64,000 bases of DNA from Deltaproteobacteria bacterium (GTDB lineage Bacteria > Myxococcota_A > UBA796 > UBA2385): contig JAEUKK010000039.1 in the NCBI GenBank assembly GCA_016792625.1, forward strand, positions 1-64,000, written 5' to 3'. The position numbers and the translations under genes are program-made. Positions 14,785 to 23,490 of the stretch are shown here, one piece after another (position 1 is the stretch's first letter; each line of letters starts with the position of its first letter). Under the pieces are notes generated by a model, which was given only the letters and a program-made list of their open reading frames with translations, was not told the DNA's origin and searched no databases.

Positions 14785-17618
14785 GCTCCACGCCAACCCC
14801 AAAGGTCGGGACGAAGCAGTTCTATGACCTATTGACGGAGTTTTATCGCCGTCACCGGAAGGTGATCCACAAGGACTATCCTGTCATCTTGCGAGCCTTC
14901 CTGAACCACAATGACCCAAGGAGTGGCCCAACCCGTCCGGGCGCGCGCCGAGGGGCCGAGACACTCCGCCTCGCGCAGTTCGAAGCGCTTGAGATGTACG
15001 TCTTTCTTAAGCAAGCAGGCGGTAGCGTCCCGGTCTTTGAGCTGTTTGACCGCTGGTACGAAGCTCGGCCGAACACGATCTTCGAGCATCGCGAAAACCT
15101 CGGCTTTCACACAGACCGAGCGCCGCAACGCGCCATTCCATTTCGCGAGGACACCAGCGTCGCCGATGTGTGGCGTGAGCTACGTACGCGCATGCAAGCG
15201 GTGGCCGAGAACCGCGCAGCAGAGGAACAGGCCGCGACCAAGGCCAAGGCGCCCCTCACGCCCAACTATATCTTCGCATTGAGCATGGGTGTTGGCAAGA
15301 CCCGCTTGATGGGGCTTTGCATCCTGTACGAGTTCCTCATGGCTAGCCGCTACCCGAACGATGAGCGTTTCGCACACAACGCGCTCGTCTTCGCGCCCGA
15401 CACCACCGTGCGAGAGGCGCTGCGTGAGATCGAGGAGATGGACTTCGCTGCGTACCTGCCCGCATCCGAGCGCGGTGGACTGCCAGTCCAGATCAAGACC
15501 CGCGTGCTGGACGACGATGTCACATCACTCCAACTTCATGACGGGGGTGACTTCCACATCGTGATCAGCAACGTGCAGAAAATTCTCGTCAAGCAGCAAC
15601 ACAAGAAGAAGAGCGCTGCGCAGCTACTCATGGCGTACACGCCCGCGCCGCCCACAGCCGGGGCGTTCGCCGCCGCCGACGCGCTTGAAGTGCTTGAGGA
15701 CGAGAAGGACCTCACGTTCAACCAGCGCTTCAACAAGCTGCTCCGCGCGCCGAACCTGGGCATTTACATTGACGAGGCACACCATGCGTTCGGAGCCGAG
15801 GTCGCCGCCAACTTGGGCGAGTTTTCGGGCAAGTCGGCCGAGACGGCGTTCCGGCGAACTGTGCGCCTGCTCAGTGCAAAACTCCGCGCGGGTGGTTCGC
15901 GGGTGGTCGGGACGTTCTGCTTCACGGGCACCCCCTACGCAGCAGGCAAGGTTCTGTCTGAGGTCGTTTTCGCCTACTCTCTGCAACACGCAATCCATGA
16001 CCGGGTATTGAAGCGCGCCCGGTTGCTCAGCTTCAAGAACGTCAAGGACGAGGACTTCGTCAAGAGCGTGATCGACGACTTCGTCGTGAAAGTAGGGCCT
16101 CTTGGCTCGGCTGGCGGTCAACGCTACGAGGGAATGTTGCCGAAGCTTGCCTTCTTTGCGGCGGACATCAACGAAGCGAAACTCATCTTGCGGCCTTTCG
16201 TAGAGGCAGCCTTGAAGCAACACGGCCTCGGTGCGGCTTCAGTGTTGGTAAACACATCGGAGGCCACAGCCGACGAGGAGCGCGCGTTCCGAAGGTTGGA
16301 CACGGCCGAGTCCGAACACCAAGTCATCATCTTGGTGGGCAAGGGTAAAGAGGGTTGGAACTGCCGCTCGTTGTTCGGCGTCGCTTTGTTTCGCAGCCCA
16401 CACTCTAAGGTGTTCGTGCTCCAAGCCACCATGCGGTGTCTCCGCGCGATTGAGGCACCACTGCAGCACACCGGGCACGTATATCTGTCCGACGCCAACC
16501 GGCAGGTACTGGAAGCGGAACTCATAGCCAACTTCCAGCTGACCGTCGACGGTCTGGAGAAGGCTGCACCCGCGCGCGGTGCACCGCATCCGATTCGGGT
16601 GAACCCCCCTCCCGCCAAAGTCACCCTCCAGCGGGTCCGAAACGAGTGGAGCCTGGTGGAGCTTTGTCTCGCTCAACCCATCGATTTCGACCTGAAGCGG
16701 GTGAGAACCGATTGGGCAGACCGGTATGGGGCCACCAAGGCCGTCACGGATGGCGCCTTCACCGCCGATGGTAGCGCGCCGGTGGTCTATGACATCACGG
16801 CGAGCATTCAGAGGACGGGCTGGTCGGACTACCAGCTTGTCGCGGAGTGCGCACGCTACCTCAACCGCTCGCCGATTGAGATCGAGCAGGTGCTGCGCGC
16901 GTCGGCCGAGGGAATGGACCTGCTCTTGGCCCGCGTCAACCAGTACAACCAGATCGTCTGGGATGTGCTCATCCCCAAGCTGTTTGAGCACTTCTACCGG
17001 GTCGACTCCCGCCTCACCACGCACCTCGAGGAGGTACTGCTGACGCCGCTGCATGCCGGAGATGTTGGCAGGGAGCGGGGCGAGGAGCCCCGGTTCGTGT
17101 TTCAAGGTCGAGAAGACCTCGTCGTTGGGCCAGACTCGGCGGCAATTCAAAGCATCAAGGCTACTTTGGCCGACGCCTTCCCTCGAACCTTCCACGTCTC
17201 GCCTTACGTTTTCGACTCCGGGTCGGAGCTCAAGACATTCCTCTCGCTGCTGCGAGCAAAGGGCGTGACTGAGGTCTATTTCACCGGGATGTTTACAGCG
17301 GGGCAGACCGAGTTCGTGCTGCGGTACATCGAGCCGGGCAACACCGTGCGAAGCTACTACCCTGACTTCGTCGTGCGCGACAAGAGCGGCGGATGGTTGC
17401 TTCTCGAGGTGAAGGCTGACTACCAGCTCAAAGATCCAGCAGTGCTCGCGAAGGCTGAGGCAGGCCGACAAGCCGCCGCAGCGCAGAACGGTATGCGATA
17501 CGCATTGTTGCCGAGCTCACTCGCCGACAGGGACCTCGGACATCTCGCGTTGATTGCCAAGGCCGTTGGTGAGGACAGCGTCGTTCGGGAGTCCGGTGAC
17601 CAAACAATGCTCAAGTAG
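14781..17618 (+). CDS. Type III-like restriction helicase-nuclease (Res)
   Basis: 945 aa. Superfamily 2 helicase: motif I SMGVGKTR (about residues 168-175), DEAH box in IYIDEAHHAFG (about 329-339), motif III GTPY, and a helicase C-terminal region with GKGKEGWNCRSL (about 518-529). The C-terminus carries a PD-(D/E)XK endonuclease: YYPDFVV (about 858-864) and LLEVKADY (about 874-881), as in type III Res subunits. The start overlaps the mod stop by four bases, so Mod and Res are coupled. It should cut unmodified DNA after ATP-driven movement. Slightly smaller than or similar to classical type III Res. Confidence 0.88.
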   Translation: MSSTPTPKVGTKQFYDLLTEFYRRHRKVIHKDYPVILRAFLNHNDPRSGPTRPGARRGAETLRLAQFEALEMYVFLKQAGGSVPVFELFDRWYEARPNTIFEHRENLGFHTDRAPQRAIPFREDTSVADVWRELRTRMQAVAENRAAEEQAATKAKAPLTPNYIFALSMGVGKTRLMGLCILYEFLMASRYPNDERFAHNALVFAPDTTVREALREIEEMDFAAYLPASERGGLPVQIKTRVLDDDVTSLQLHDGGDFHIVISNVQKILVKQQHKKKSAAQLLMAYTPAPPTAGAFAAADALEVLEDEKDLTFNQRFNKLLRAPNLGIYIDEAHHAFGAEVAANLGEFSGKSAETAFRRTVRLLSAKLRAGGSRVVGTFCFTGTPYAAGKVLSEVVFAYSLQHAIHDRVLKRARLLSFKNVKDEDFVKSVIDDFVVKVGPLGSAGGQRYEGMLPKLAFFAADINEAKLILRPFVEAALKQHGLGAASVLVNTSEATADEERAFRRLDTAESEHQVIILVGKGKEGWNCRSLFGVALFRSPHSKVFVLQATMRCLRAIEAPLQHTGHVYLSDANRQVLEAELIANFQLTVDGLEKAAPARGAPHPIRVNPPPAKVTLQRVRNEWSLVELCLAQPIDFDLKRVRTDWADRYGATKAVTDGAFTADGSAPVVYDITASIQRTGWSDYQLVAECARYLNRSPIEIEQVLRASAEGMDLLLARVNQYNQIVWDVLIPKLFEHFYRVDSRLTTHLEEVLLTPLHAGDVGRERGEEPRFVFQGREDLVVGPDSAAIQSIKATLADAFPRTFHVSPYVFDSGSELKTFLSLLRAKGVTEVYFTGMFTAGQTEFVLRYIEPGNTVRSYYPDFVVRDKSGGWLLLEVKADYQLKDPAVLAKAEAGRQAAAAQNGMRYALLPSSLADRDLGHLALIAKAVGEDSVVRESGDQTMLK

Positions 17619-17805
17619 CCTTGACCCGAGCACTAGGTACTGCTTTGACGCTTGATGCCGTTCGCCTACGTTACATTCGGACATCTCTCGCCTCCCAACA
17701 ACTGTCCATTCTCCGGTTCGGATGCAATCGTTCTCCCCGCCCACAGCGCGTCGCTGTTGGCCAAGTGTGTCCCCCGTTCTCTCACCCTCTTCTTCCAGGT
17801 GCTTC

Positions 17806-18243
17806 ATGAAGTACAGCGGTCTCCCTTTTGTGTGTATTCTCGGCGCCAGCGTTGGCCTGTTTGGGTGTGGGGGCAAGGCCGGCGGCGGCGGCGCAGGCGG
17901 CGCAGGCGGTGATGGCACGGGCGGCGGCGATGACGGCGGCGTCTCCTACTCGGGCACGGGCTACGTGCTCTGTGACCCCGAGGTTGACCTCTTCGACGAC
18001 GTGGTCTACATCTTCACCTTCGTTGACCCCACACCCGAAGGTGTCACGGCATTTTGGAACGGTGGCTCCCCGGCGATGGACCTCGAGTACGATGCCTCTG
18101 ACGACAGCTGGAGCACCTGGGAGTACGCCGACTTCCTCAACACCGACTGCGACAAGGTCGGCCGGCACAGCGTTGACTTCGAAGGCTACAAAGACGGCGA
18201 GGTGGTCTACTCCGAGACGGTGACGATGGAGATGGCTCGCTGA
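17806..18243 (+). CDS. Small lipoprotein, 145 aa
   Basis: The ATG gives a signal peptide ending in lipobox LFGC (Cys21), a Gly/Ala/Asp-rich linker (about residues 22-46), and a compact acidic domain with many aromatic residues and two cysteines (VLCDPEVD, LNTDCDKV). It may be a small beta domain. It lies 187 bases after the Res gene with no gene between; that gap holds nothing I can identify. Composition is closer to the Res block than to the core genes. Function unknown. Confidence 0.75.
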   Translation: MKYSGLPFVCILGASVGLFGCGGKAGGGGAGGAGGDGTGGGDDGGVSYSGTGYVLCDPEVDLFDDVVYIFTFVDPTPEGVTAFWNGGSPAMDLEYDASDDSWSTWEYADFLNTDCDKVGRHSVDFEGYKDGEVVYSETVTMEMAR

Positions 18244-18387
18244 TCCGCGCCTCGCCACGCTCCGCGTTGACGTGGGGCGTGCGCGAGCGCCGTCACCAGC
18301 TCCGGCGCCTGCCCCTCGCCTGCGTCACGGAGCCCTGCGAGCCCGACGGTCGCTCGGCCGGAGAGGCGCGGGCCGATCTGGGGCGCC

Positions 18388-18528
18388 GGGGCGGCCCCGC
18401 CGGCCCTGCCGGCGGGCCGGGCGCTGCGCGGGGTCGCTGCGCTCCGTCGCCGGGCGGGCCCGGCGACCCGCTGCGCGGCCGCTCCGCTCCCTGCCGCGCG
18501 CGAGGCGGGGGTGGGCGCGGCGCGCGCC
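18388..18528 (-). repeat. GC-rich dispersed element B, copy 2
   Basis: Almost identical to 8976-9114 and in the same orientation; the few differences lie at the edges and at GCCCTGCCGG versus GCGCGGCCGG. The anchor CGCGCGCGAGGCG is at 18495-18507, pointing leftwards. Only about 78 bases separate it from the rightward anchor of element A copy 1, so B and A stand back to back here. No gene was seen in 18244-18906. Confidence 0.85.
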
Positions 18529-18567
18529 GGCCCACGAGATCGACGATCAGCAGGCCGCCCTCGGCGA

Positions 18568-18742
18568 GCGGCACGGCCAAACGCCGCCTCGCGCGCGCCA
18601 GCCCGGCCGGACGGCGGGCCGCAGGCCCGGTCGGCCCCGCCGACCGAGGGCGAACGCCCGAGCCGGGAGGACGGGCGCCGGCGGCGCAGCCGACGGGGCG
18701 CCCGAAAACTCCGGGGTTTCATGTGGCGGACGGGAAGGCGTG
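18568..18742 (+). repeat. GC-rich dispersed element A, copy 1
   Basis: 175 bp with an almost identical copy of the same length at 22057-22231 in the same orientation. It begins with GCGGCACGGCCAA and the anchor CGCCTCGCGCGCG (18585-18597), contains several G/C inverted blocks, and ends GGCGGACGGGAAGGCGTG. Similarity fades over about 25 further bases (CAGATCG). The two copies flank the pair of ATPase genes as direct repeats. Confidence 0.88.
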
Positions 18743-18906
18743 CGCGGCGCCAGATCGTTCCGGGCCGGAGGGGGCGCGAAGGGGCGTTTGTCTGCCTTCT
18801 ACTCCCCTCGCGCGCCCCTCAGGGTCAACGGGGGCGCCCCGTCGCCCCAGCCTCGGTCGTGCACGAAGCCGCACCCCGGGCGTTAGACTCAACCCCCGAG
18901 GTGACG

Positions 18907-20466
18907 ATGAGCGCAGGTGCTGCCGGCCAGAATAACCCCGAAGTGCAGGCTCAGGCCGAGCGCGCCGAGAAGCTGGCGCTCGCCATTGAGGCCATGCCCT
19001 GGCTGGAGGGCACGCTAGCGGAGCTGCGGGCGCTGGGCTGGGAGGACTTCCAGACCGGGTTCGGGTCCCGCACCGGAGTCGCGGTGATCATGTTGACACC
19101 ACCAGCAATGCTGCAGCGACGCCTTCAGTTCACAGCCGGAGCGTTGATGCTCGCCTCGACCCGCCCGATTCACCCAGGACACGCCGACCTAGCGCGCTCG
19201 ATCGCCGCCCGCCCGAATTCAGGCATAGACCCTCGGCTGCTGCTCGTCGCTGATGGCCGCCCCAAGCTTGTCGAGCGGGTCGCTGCGCTCCCGCATTGGC
19301 AGGGCATCATCGCAGTGGTGCCCGACTGCCCCCACTTGATCGAGGGTCAGATCCTGACGCTGCTGCGCGCCGCCGACCCCTTCGACGTGCGGTCGCCGGT
19401 CGTCGGCGCTGAGCTGGTCGGCCGCGACGATGACCTGCTCCAGCTCGTCGCCGACCTGCGCGCGCACCCTGCCATCGGCCTCTTCGGCCTGCGCAAGATG
19501 GGCAAGACCAGCTTGGCCAAAGCGGTCATGGCGCGCTTCACGGCCCACGCCGAGCCGGGCGCGTCCAACACCTGGGCCTTCGCCTATGTCGACGCCGAGC
19601 TCACCATCGGCGGGGGCGTCGATGGCCTCGCCACGGCGCTCTGCGAGCAGCTCCGGCCGCCCGCGGACCGATCAGGCACGCCGCTGAAGGGCCTGCGCGG
19701 GCTGGAGCGCGCGGTCCATCACTTGGTCGAGAAGCACCGCCCCGTCTGTCTGATCATCGACGAGCACGACCTCTTGATCGGGGGGAACAACAGCTACGCC
19801 GCGGGCGCCATTGACTTGCTGCGCCTGCTGCGGGCGCTCAGCCAAGACCGCAGCCGCGGGGTGCACGTCGTGCTGGTGGGCCGCCTGCCCGACGCGGTCA
19901 ACGCGCCCCGGGTGCTCGGCCAGCTCAACCCCACGCTCAACTACTTCCGCCCGCACTGGGTGGGGCCGCTGAGCCGCACCTGGAGCGACGCGCTGCTCCG
20001 CGGCTTGGGCGAGGTGGCGGGCTTGGACTTCGGGCCCGCGGCGCTCGACCAGGCCTGGGAGCTGGCCGCCGGGCACCCCTTGATGACGCGCCTCTACGGC
20101 TCAGAGCTGCTACGCCAAGCCCTGGCCGCGACCCCCCAGGGCCTGTTGGAGGGTCAGCCCACCGACCCCTTCGCTATCGCCGCCCGCTACCAGCTCTTGC
20201 GGGGCAGCGAGGCCCGCAACCACTTCGCGGAGATCAAAGACCTGCTGACCACGACCCGGCCCGAAGCGCTCGAGCTGCTCGCCGAGCTGGCCTTGGCCGA
20301 CGATCCCGCGGCGCGCTGGGCCGAGGCCGATGCAGAGGAGCCGGAGTCCGCCGACCTGCTCCGCCACTTCGGCCTCGTCGAGGGGCAGCTGGGCCGCGTG
20401 CCGGGCCTGCTGCGCCACTTCTTGGTGCCGCCGCCCCGGCGCGTGCGCGCGGCGGCCGTCGCATGA
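18907..20466 (+). CDS. AAA+/STAND-like ATPase, first of an overlapping pair (519 aa)
   Basis: About 170 N-terminal residues of unrecognised type are followed by an ATPase: LVGRDDDLLQL, Walker A GLRKMGKTSLAKA (about residues 194-206) and Walker B VCLIIDEHDLL (about 280-290), then a helical C-terminal region with winged-helix-like character (DLLRHFGLVEGQLGRVPGLLRHF). The layout resembles STAND/Orc-like NTPases. The ATG was chosen after GAGGTG; longer frames run back through element A. The stop overlaps the next ATPase gene (ATGA), so the two products are probably made together and may form one complex. No transmembrane segment. A defence role is inferred from context. Confidence 0.8.
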   Translation: MSAGAAGQNNPEVQAQAERAEKLALAIEAMPWLEGTLAELRALGWEDFQTGFGSRTGVAVIMLTPPAMLQRRLQFTAGALMLASTRPIHPGHADLARSIAARPNSGIDPRLLLVADGRPKLVERVAALPHWQGIIAVVPDCPHLIEGQILTLLRAADPFDVRSPVVGAELVGRDDDLLQLVADLRAHPAIGLFGLRKMGKTSLAKAVMARFTAHAEPGASNTWAFAYVDAELTIGGGVDGLATALCEQLRPPADRSGTPLKGLRGLERAVHHLVEKHRPVCLIIDEHDLLIGGNNSYAAGAIDLLRLLRALSQDRSRGVHVVLVGRLPDAVNAPRVLGQLNPTLNYFRPHWVGPLSRTWSDALLRGLGEVAGLDFGPAALDQAWELAAGHPLMTRLYGSELLRQALAATPQGLLEGQPTDPFAIAARYQLLRGSEARNHFAEIKDLLTTTRPEALELLAELALADDPAARWAEADAEEPESADLLRHFGLVEGQLGRVPGLLRHFLVPPPRRVRAAAVA

Positions 20467-22034
20467 GTTGCCCCTATCGGTGGGACACCGAGCGCCCAGA
20501 TCCGCTGATCCAACGGGCCGACGACGAGGAGCTCCTGCGGCTGTTGCGCGCCGGCGAGCGCGCGATGGTGCACGCCGGGCACGGAATGGGCAAGTCGGTG
20601 CTGCTCCGGTGGCTCGAGTCCTCGCTCCAAAACGACGGCTTGCAGGTGATTCGGCTCCCCGCGCCCGAGGGGGTCGGCCTCAGCGAGGCCCTGCGTCAGG
20701 CGCTGGACGCCGCAGCCGGGCTGGGCGGCGCTCCAGACCTCCGCGCCGCGGTCACCGCGGCCTGCGAGCGGTCGCGGACCGTGATCTTGATCGACGAGGT
20801 GGACGCCTGGGTGGACGGCGATCGCGCCCAGGCCACCTGCGAGGCCCTTGGGGTGCTCGGAAAACTGTCCCAGGACGTGCTCTACGGGCGACTCGGCGTG
20901 CTGGTCGCCGGCGGCCTGCGCCAGCTCTTGTTGACGCGAAGCCCTTGGGGCTCGGTGTTCGCGTCGCGGGTCGCCCGCACGGTCTTCCTCAAGCCGCTCG
21001 GCGGCGCCGAGATCGAGGCGCTCGCCGCGCCCCTCCGCGAGAAGCGGGGGAGCGTCGACCCAAGGTGGCTCGCTGAGCTCGCCCTCGCCAGCGGCGGCAT
21101 CCCAGCGTTGGTCACCCGCGGCCTCGAGCTCGCATGGGCCGCGGGCGATGACCCGCTGCCGCTCCCCAACGAGGCCCTGCACGGGTGGGTCCGCACGCAG
21201 CGCGCCTTCGCGACGAGCGTGCGTGCGTCGATCACGCTGGAGGGTCGGGAGCATGCGACGCGGCTGCTCGACCGGATTCGCGCCGCGCCCGACGGAGAGG
21301 TGCCGAGCGCGGAGCTGCGCGCGCTGTGCCCACCCGAGAGCACGTACCAAGAGCTGGTCGACCTGCTGGTGGCGGCCGGCCTCGTCCACCCCGACCACGA
21401 TCTGCACAGCGAGCCCGCTCTCGTGCGTGCCAACCCTTCGGTGCTGCATGAGGCCCAGCCCAGCGGCGGCGCAGCCCGTTCGCCGCTGGAGCGCCTCTGG
21501 GCCGACCTGCGGGCCGCGGCGGGGGAGCTCAGCCTGCACCGGGCCGACCTGCGCATCGGGGCCAAGGAGAAGCGCCACCTCGTGCCCGAGGCTCTGTTCT
21601 CGGCGATGTTGAGCATGGCGCTGCGCGCGCGGGGCTGGGACGTGCTGCGGGAGGCCCAGCAGGGTGAGGGTCGCACGGACCTGCGCGTCACGGGGAACCG
21701 CCTGGACGGCCACGTCATCGTCGAGGTCAAGCGCTGGGGAAACGCCGACCTTCCGAAGATTGGTGGGCAGCTGCTGGGCTATGTGAGCGCCGAGCCGGGT
21801 TTCGTACCCGGGGGGCACAGCAGCGCGCTCGCCGCCGTGATCGTCGCGGGGCCGCGGCTCTCGGCGGATGAGCTCCGCGCCAGGCTGCCCAGGCTCGCGG
21901 GCGGGGCCGCCGAGGAGACGGGCGCCGTCTACACCTGGAGGGGCAGAGAGGCGGTGAGCACCGACAAGCAGCTGCCGACGCTCACGGTCGCGGTGGTCGG
22001 GCTGTTCCACGACGTTTGGGAACAATCAGCCTAA
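20463..22034 (+). CDS. AAA+ ATPase with C-terminal PD-(D/E)XK nuclease, second of the pair (523 aa)
   Basis: N-terminal ATPase with Walker A GHGMGKSVLLR (about residues 39-49) and Walker B TVILIDEVDAW (about 105-115). A winged-helix-like middle follows. The C-terminal domain (about 370-460) reads ALFSAMLSMALRARGWDVL, then GRTDLRV (Asp near 405) and VIVEVKRWG (ExK near 421), the pattern of PD-(D/E)XK nucleases often fused to AAA ATPases. The start overlaps the first ATPase gene by four bases. Both genes have core-like high GC, unlike the restriction operon. A two-ATPase nuclease complex acting on foreign nucleic acid is the likely meaning (inference). Confidence 0.82.
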   Translation: MSCPYRWDTERPDPLIQRADDEELLRLLRAGERAMVHAGHGMGKSVLLRWLESSLQNDGLQVIRLPAPEGVGLSEALRQALDAAAGLGGAPDLRAAVTAACERSRTVILIDEVDAWVDGDRAQATCEALGVLGKLSQDVLYGRLGVLVAGGLRQLLLTRSPWGSVFASRVARTVFLKPLGGAEIEALAAPLREKRGSVDPRWLAELALASGGIPALVTRGLELAWAAGDDPLPLPNEALHGWVRTQRAFATSVRASITLEGREHATRLLDRIRAAPDGEVPSAELRALCPPESTYQELVDLLVAAGLVHPDHDLHSEPALVRANPSVLHEAQPSGGAARSPLERLWADLRAAAGELSLHRADLRIGAKEKRHLVPEALFSAMLSMALRARGWDVLREAQQGEGRTDLRVTGNRLDGHVIVEVKRWGNADLPKIGGQLLGYVSAEPGFVPGGHSSALAAVIVAGPRLSADELRARLPRLAGGAAEETGAVYTWRGREAVSTDKQLPTLTVAVVGLFHDVWEQSA

Positions 22035-22056
22035 GTCTGCCCGCATGGCCGCATGC

Positions 22057-22231
22057 GCGGCACGGCCAACCGCCGCCGCGCGCGCGCCAGCCCGGCCGGA
22101 CGGCGGGCCGCAGGCCCGGTCGGCCCCGCCGACCGAGGGCGACCGCCCGAGCCGGGAGGACGGGCGCCGGCGGCGCAGCCGACGGGGCGCCCGAAAACTC
22201 CGCGGTTTCAGGTGGCGGACGGGAAGGCGTG
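22057..22231 (+). repeat. GC-rich dispersed element A, copy 2
   Basis: 175 bp, near-identical to 18568-18742 with scattered single-base changes (the anchor here reads CGCCGCGCGCGCG). It starts about 22 bases after the stop of the nuclease-ATPase gene. The remaining DNA to 22459 holds no gene I can support. Confidence 0.88.
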
Positions 22232-22459
22232 GGCGCAGGCAGATCGGTCCAGGCGAGAGGCGGCATGGGGCGCGCGGGGGAGCTGGTCGCACCCCCCACC
22301 GCAGCGCCGAGAGCTTCGCCTTGTTTCAGCCACGAGAACGTGAACAGCGCCGCCCAGCTTGCGCCCGGCGCGGGGCGCCGCGATGATGGGCCGGCGCGGA
22401 GAGGCCAAACTTCAGTCTGATTGATGCAGTCGCCGTCATTCTCACACGGTTGGTGCCCG

Positions 22460-22822
22460 ATGGTTCAGTCACCTATGTCGTACACCAGCGCCCGCGGGCC
22501 CTCCCTCACCGGTGAGCTGCCGGTCGCGCCGTCGGCGCTGGTCCTCATCGCTTGGCAGGTGGGCTGGCCGACGGCGATCGAGCTCGCCGCGAACCCCAGC
22601 GTCGCCGCGCGCCTCGCCCAGCCGCCGCCGCGGCGCTTTGTGCTGGCCCCCGCCGAGGACCCGACCTGGGACGCCCTCGAAGCGGCCGGCCTCGCCCGCC
22701 GGACGGGCCTGAGCCGCGGCCACCGGGTCGATCGCGAGCTCACCCAGCCCGGCGCGCAGCTGGTGCGCGCGGCGGTCCGCGAAGAGGCGGCCCGCACCGC
22801 GCCGCCCCGTCCGAGCCGCTGA
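22460..22822 (+). CDS. Hypothetical protein, about 120 aa
   Basis: The frame reads MVQSPMSYTSARGPSLTGEL and continues with protein-like sequence (ALVLIAWQVGWPTAIELAAN, FVLAPAEDPTWDALEAAGLA). Third positions are G/C-rich. Three starts are possible (22424, 22460, 22475); I chose the middle one, without strong ribosome-binding evidence. It may have a single hydrophobic segment. Convergent with the acidic lipoprotein gene. Function unknown. Confidence 0.5.
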   Translation: MVQSPMSYTSARGPSLTGELPVAPSALVLIAWQVGWPTAIELAANPSVAARLAQPPPRRFVLAPAEDPTWDALEAAGLARRTGLSRGHRVDRELTQPGAQLVRAAVREEAARTAPPRPSR

Positions 22823-22908
22823 GGGCGCGGTCAGGGGGCAGCGCGCCGGACGCGCGCCGCCGCCGCGCCACGGGTGCGCCGCCCGCGCCCCGCTGCGCGC
22901 GAGCTCAA

Positions 22909-23490
22909 TCAGCCGGCCGCGGGCGCCTCGACGGCGTCATCCGCCTCGTCCTCGCCGTCAGATGACCCATCGGCGCAGCCGTCCTCGTCGGACTCCTCCC
23001 CACCCTCGCCGTCGTCCTCAACTTCTTCTTCGTCCTCGCCCTCGTCCTCAGCGCCTTCTTCGCCCTCGTCCTCATCATCGGAGCCCTCGGTACAGCCGCA
23101 GTCCTCGGTGGAGCTGCCGCCCGAGCTCGAGTCCGGCGTGGTCTCGCCCGGTGCGCCGTTTGGGTCGACCACCCCGCCGGCCGGGTCGTCCGTCGTCGCC
23201 GAACCGCCGTCGTCGGGACAGCCGCAGTCGTCCTCGTCGTCGTGCTCGTCGCCGTGCTCGTCGCCTTCGCCGTCGTGCTCCTCGTCCTCGTGGCCCTCGT
23301 CGTCGTGGTCGTCGTCCCCTTCGTCTTCGTCTTCGTCTTCGTCCTCGTCGTCGCGGTCGTCGTCGGCGCCTTCGCTGCGCGCACGGTCGCTGTCGCCGCT
23401 GGACTTCAGGAAGTCGAACTGACCCTCGATGTCGCAGCCGGCGAGCCCGAAGAGGGACAGCACAAGGAGGGTGGTCGTAGGCAAGCGCAT
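22909..23490 (-). CDS. Acidic low-complexity lipoprotein, 193 aa
   Basis: Signal peptide with lipobox LAGC (MRLPTTTLLVLSLFGLAGC), then a mature chain dominated by Asp/Glu/Gly with His clusters (for example DHDDEGHEDEEHDGEG), two CGC motifs (DDCGCPDD, EDCGCTEG) and no clear globular domain. The start follows GGAG at good spacing; a longer frame is possible. A surface-exposed, strongly negative, possibly metal- or calcium-binding lipoprotein is plausible from composition alone. The CGC pairs around a Ser/Thr/Pro linker could be a small disulfide-bonded unit. Confidence 0.75.
   Translation of the reverse strand: MRLPTTTLLVLSLFGLAGCDIEGQFDFLKSSGDSDRARSEGADDDRDDEDEDEDEDEGDDDHDDEGHEDEEHDGEGDEHGDEHDDEDDCGCPDDGGSATTDDPAGGVVDPNGAPGETTPDSSSGGSSTEDCGCTEGSDDEDEGEEGAEDEGEDEEEVEDDGEGGEESDEDGCADGSSDGEDEADDAVEAPAAG

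Noticed and set aside
18511..18906. N-terminal extension of the first ATPase gene
   Set aside because: The extension translates element A and has no protein-like character; a start with GAGGTG lies at 18907.
20187..22025. 612-codon minus-strand frame opposite the ATPase genes
   Set aside because: Antisense shadow; the plus strand carries Walker and nuclease motifs.
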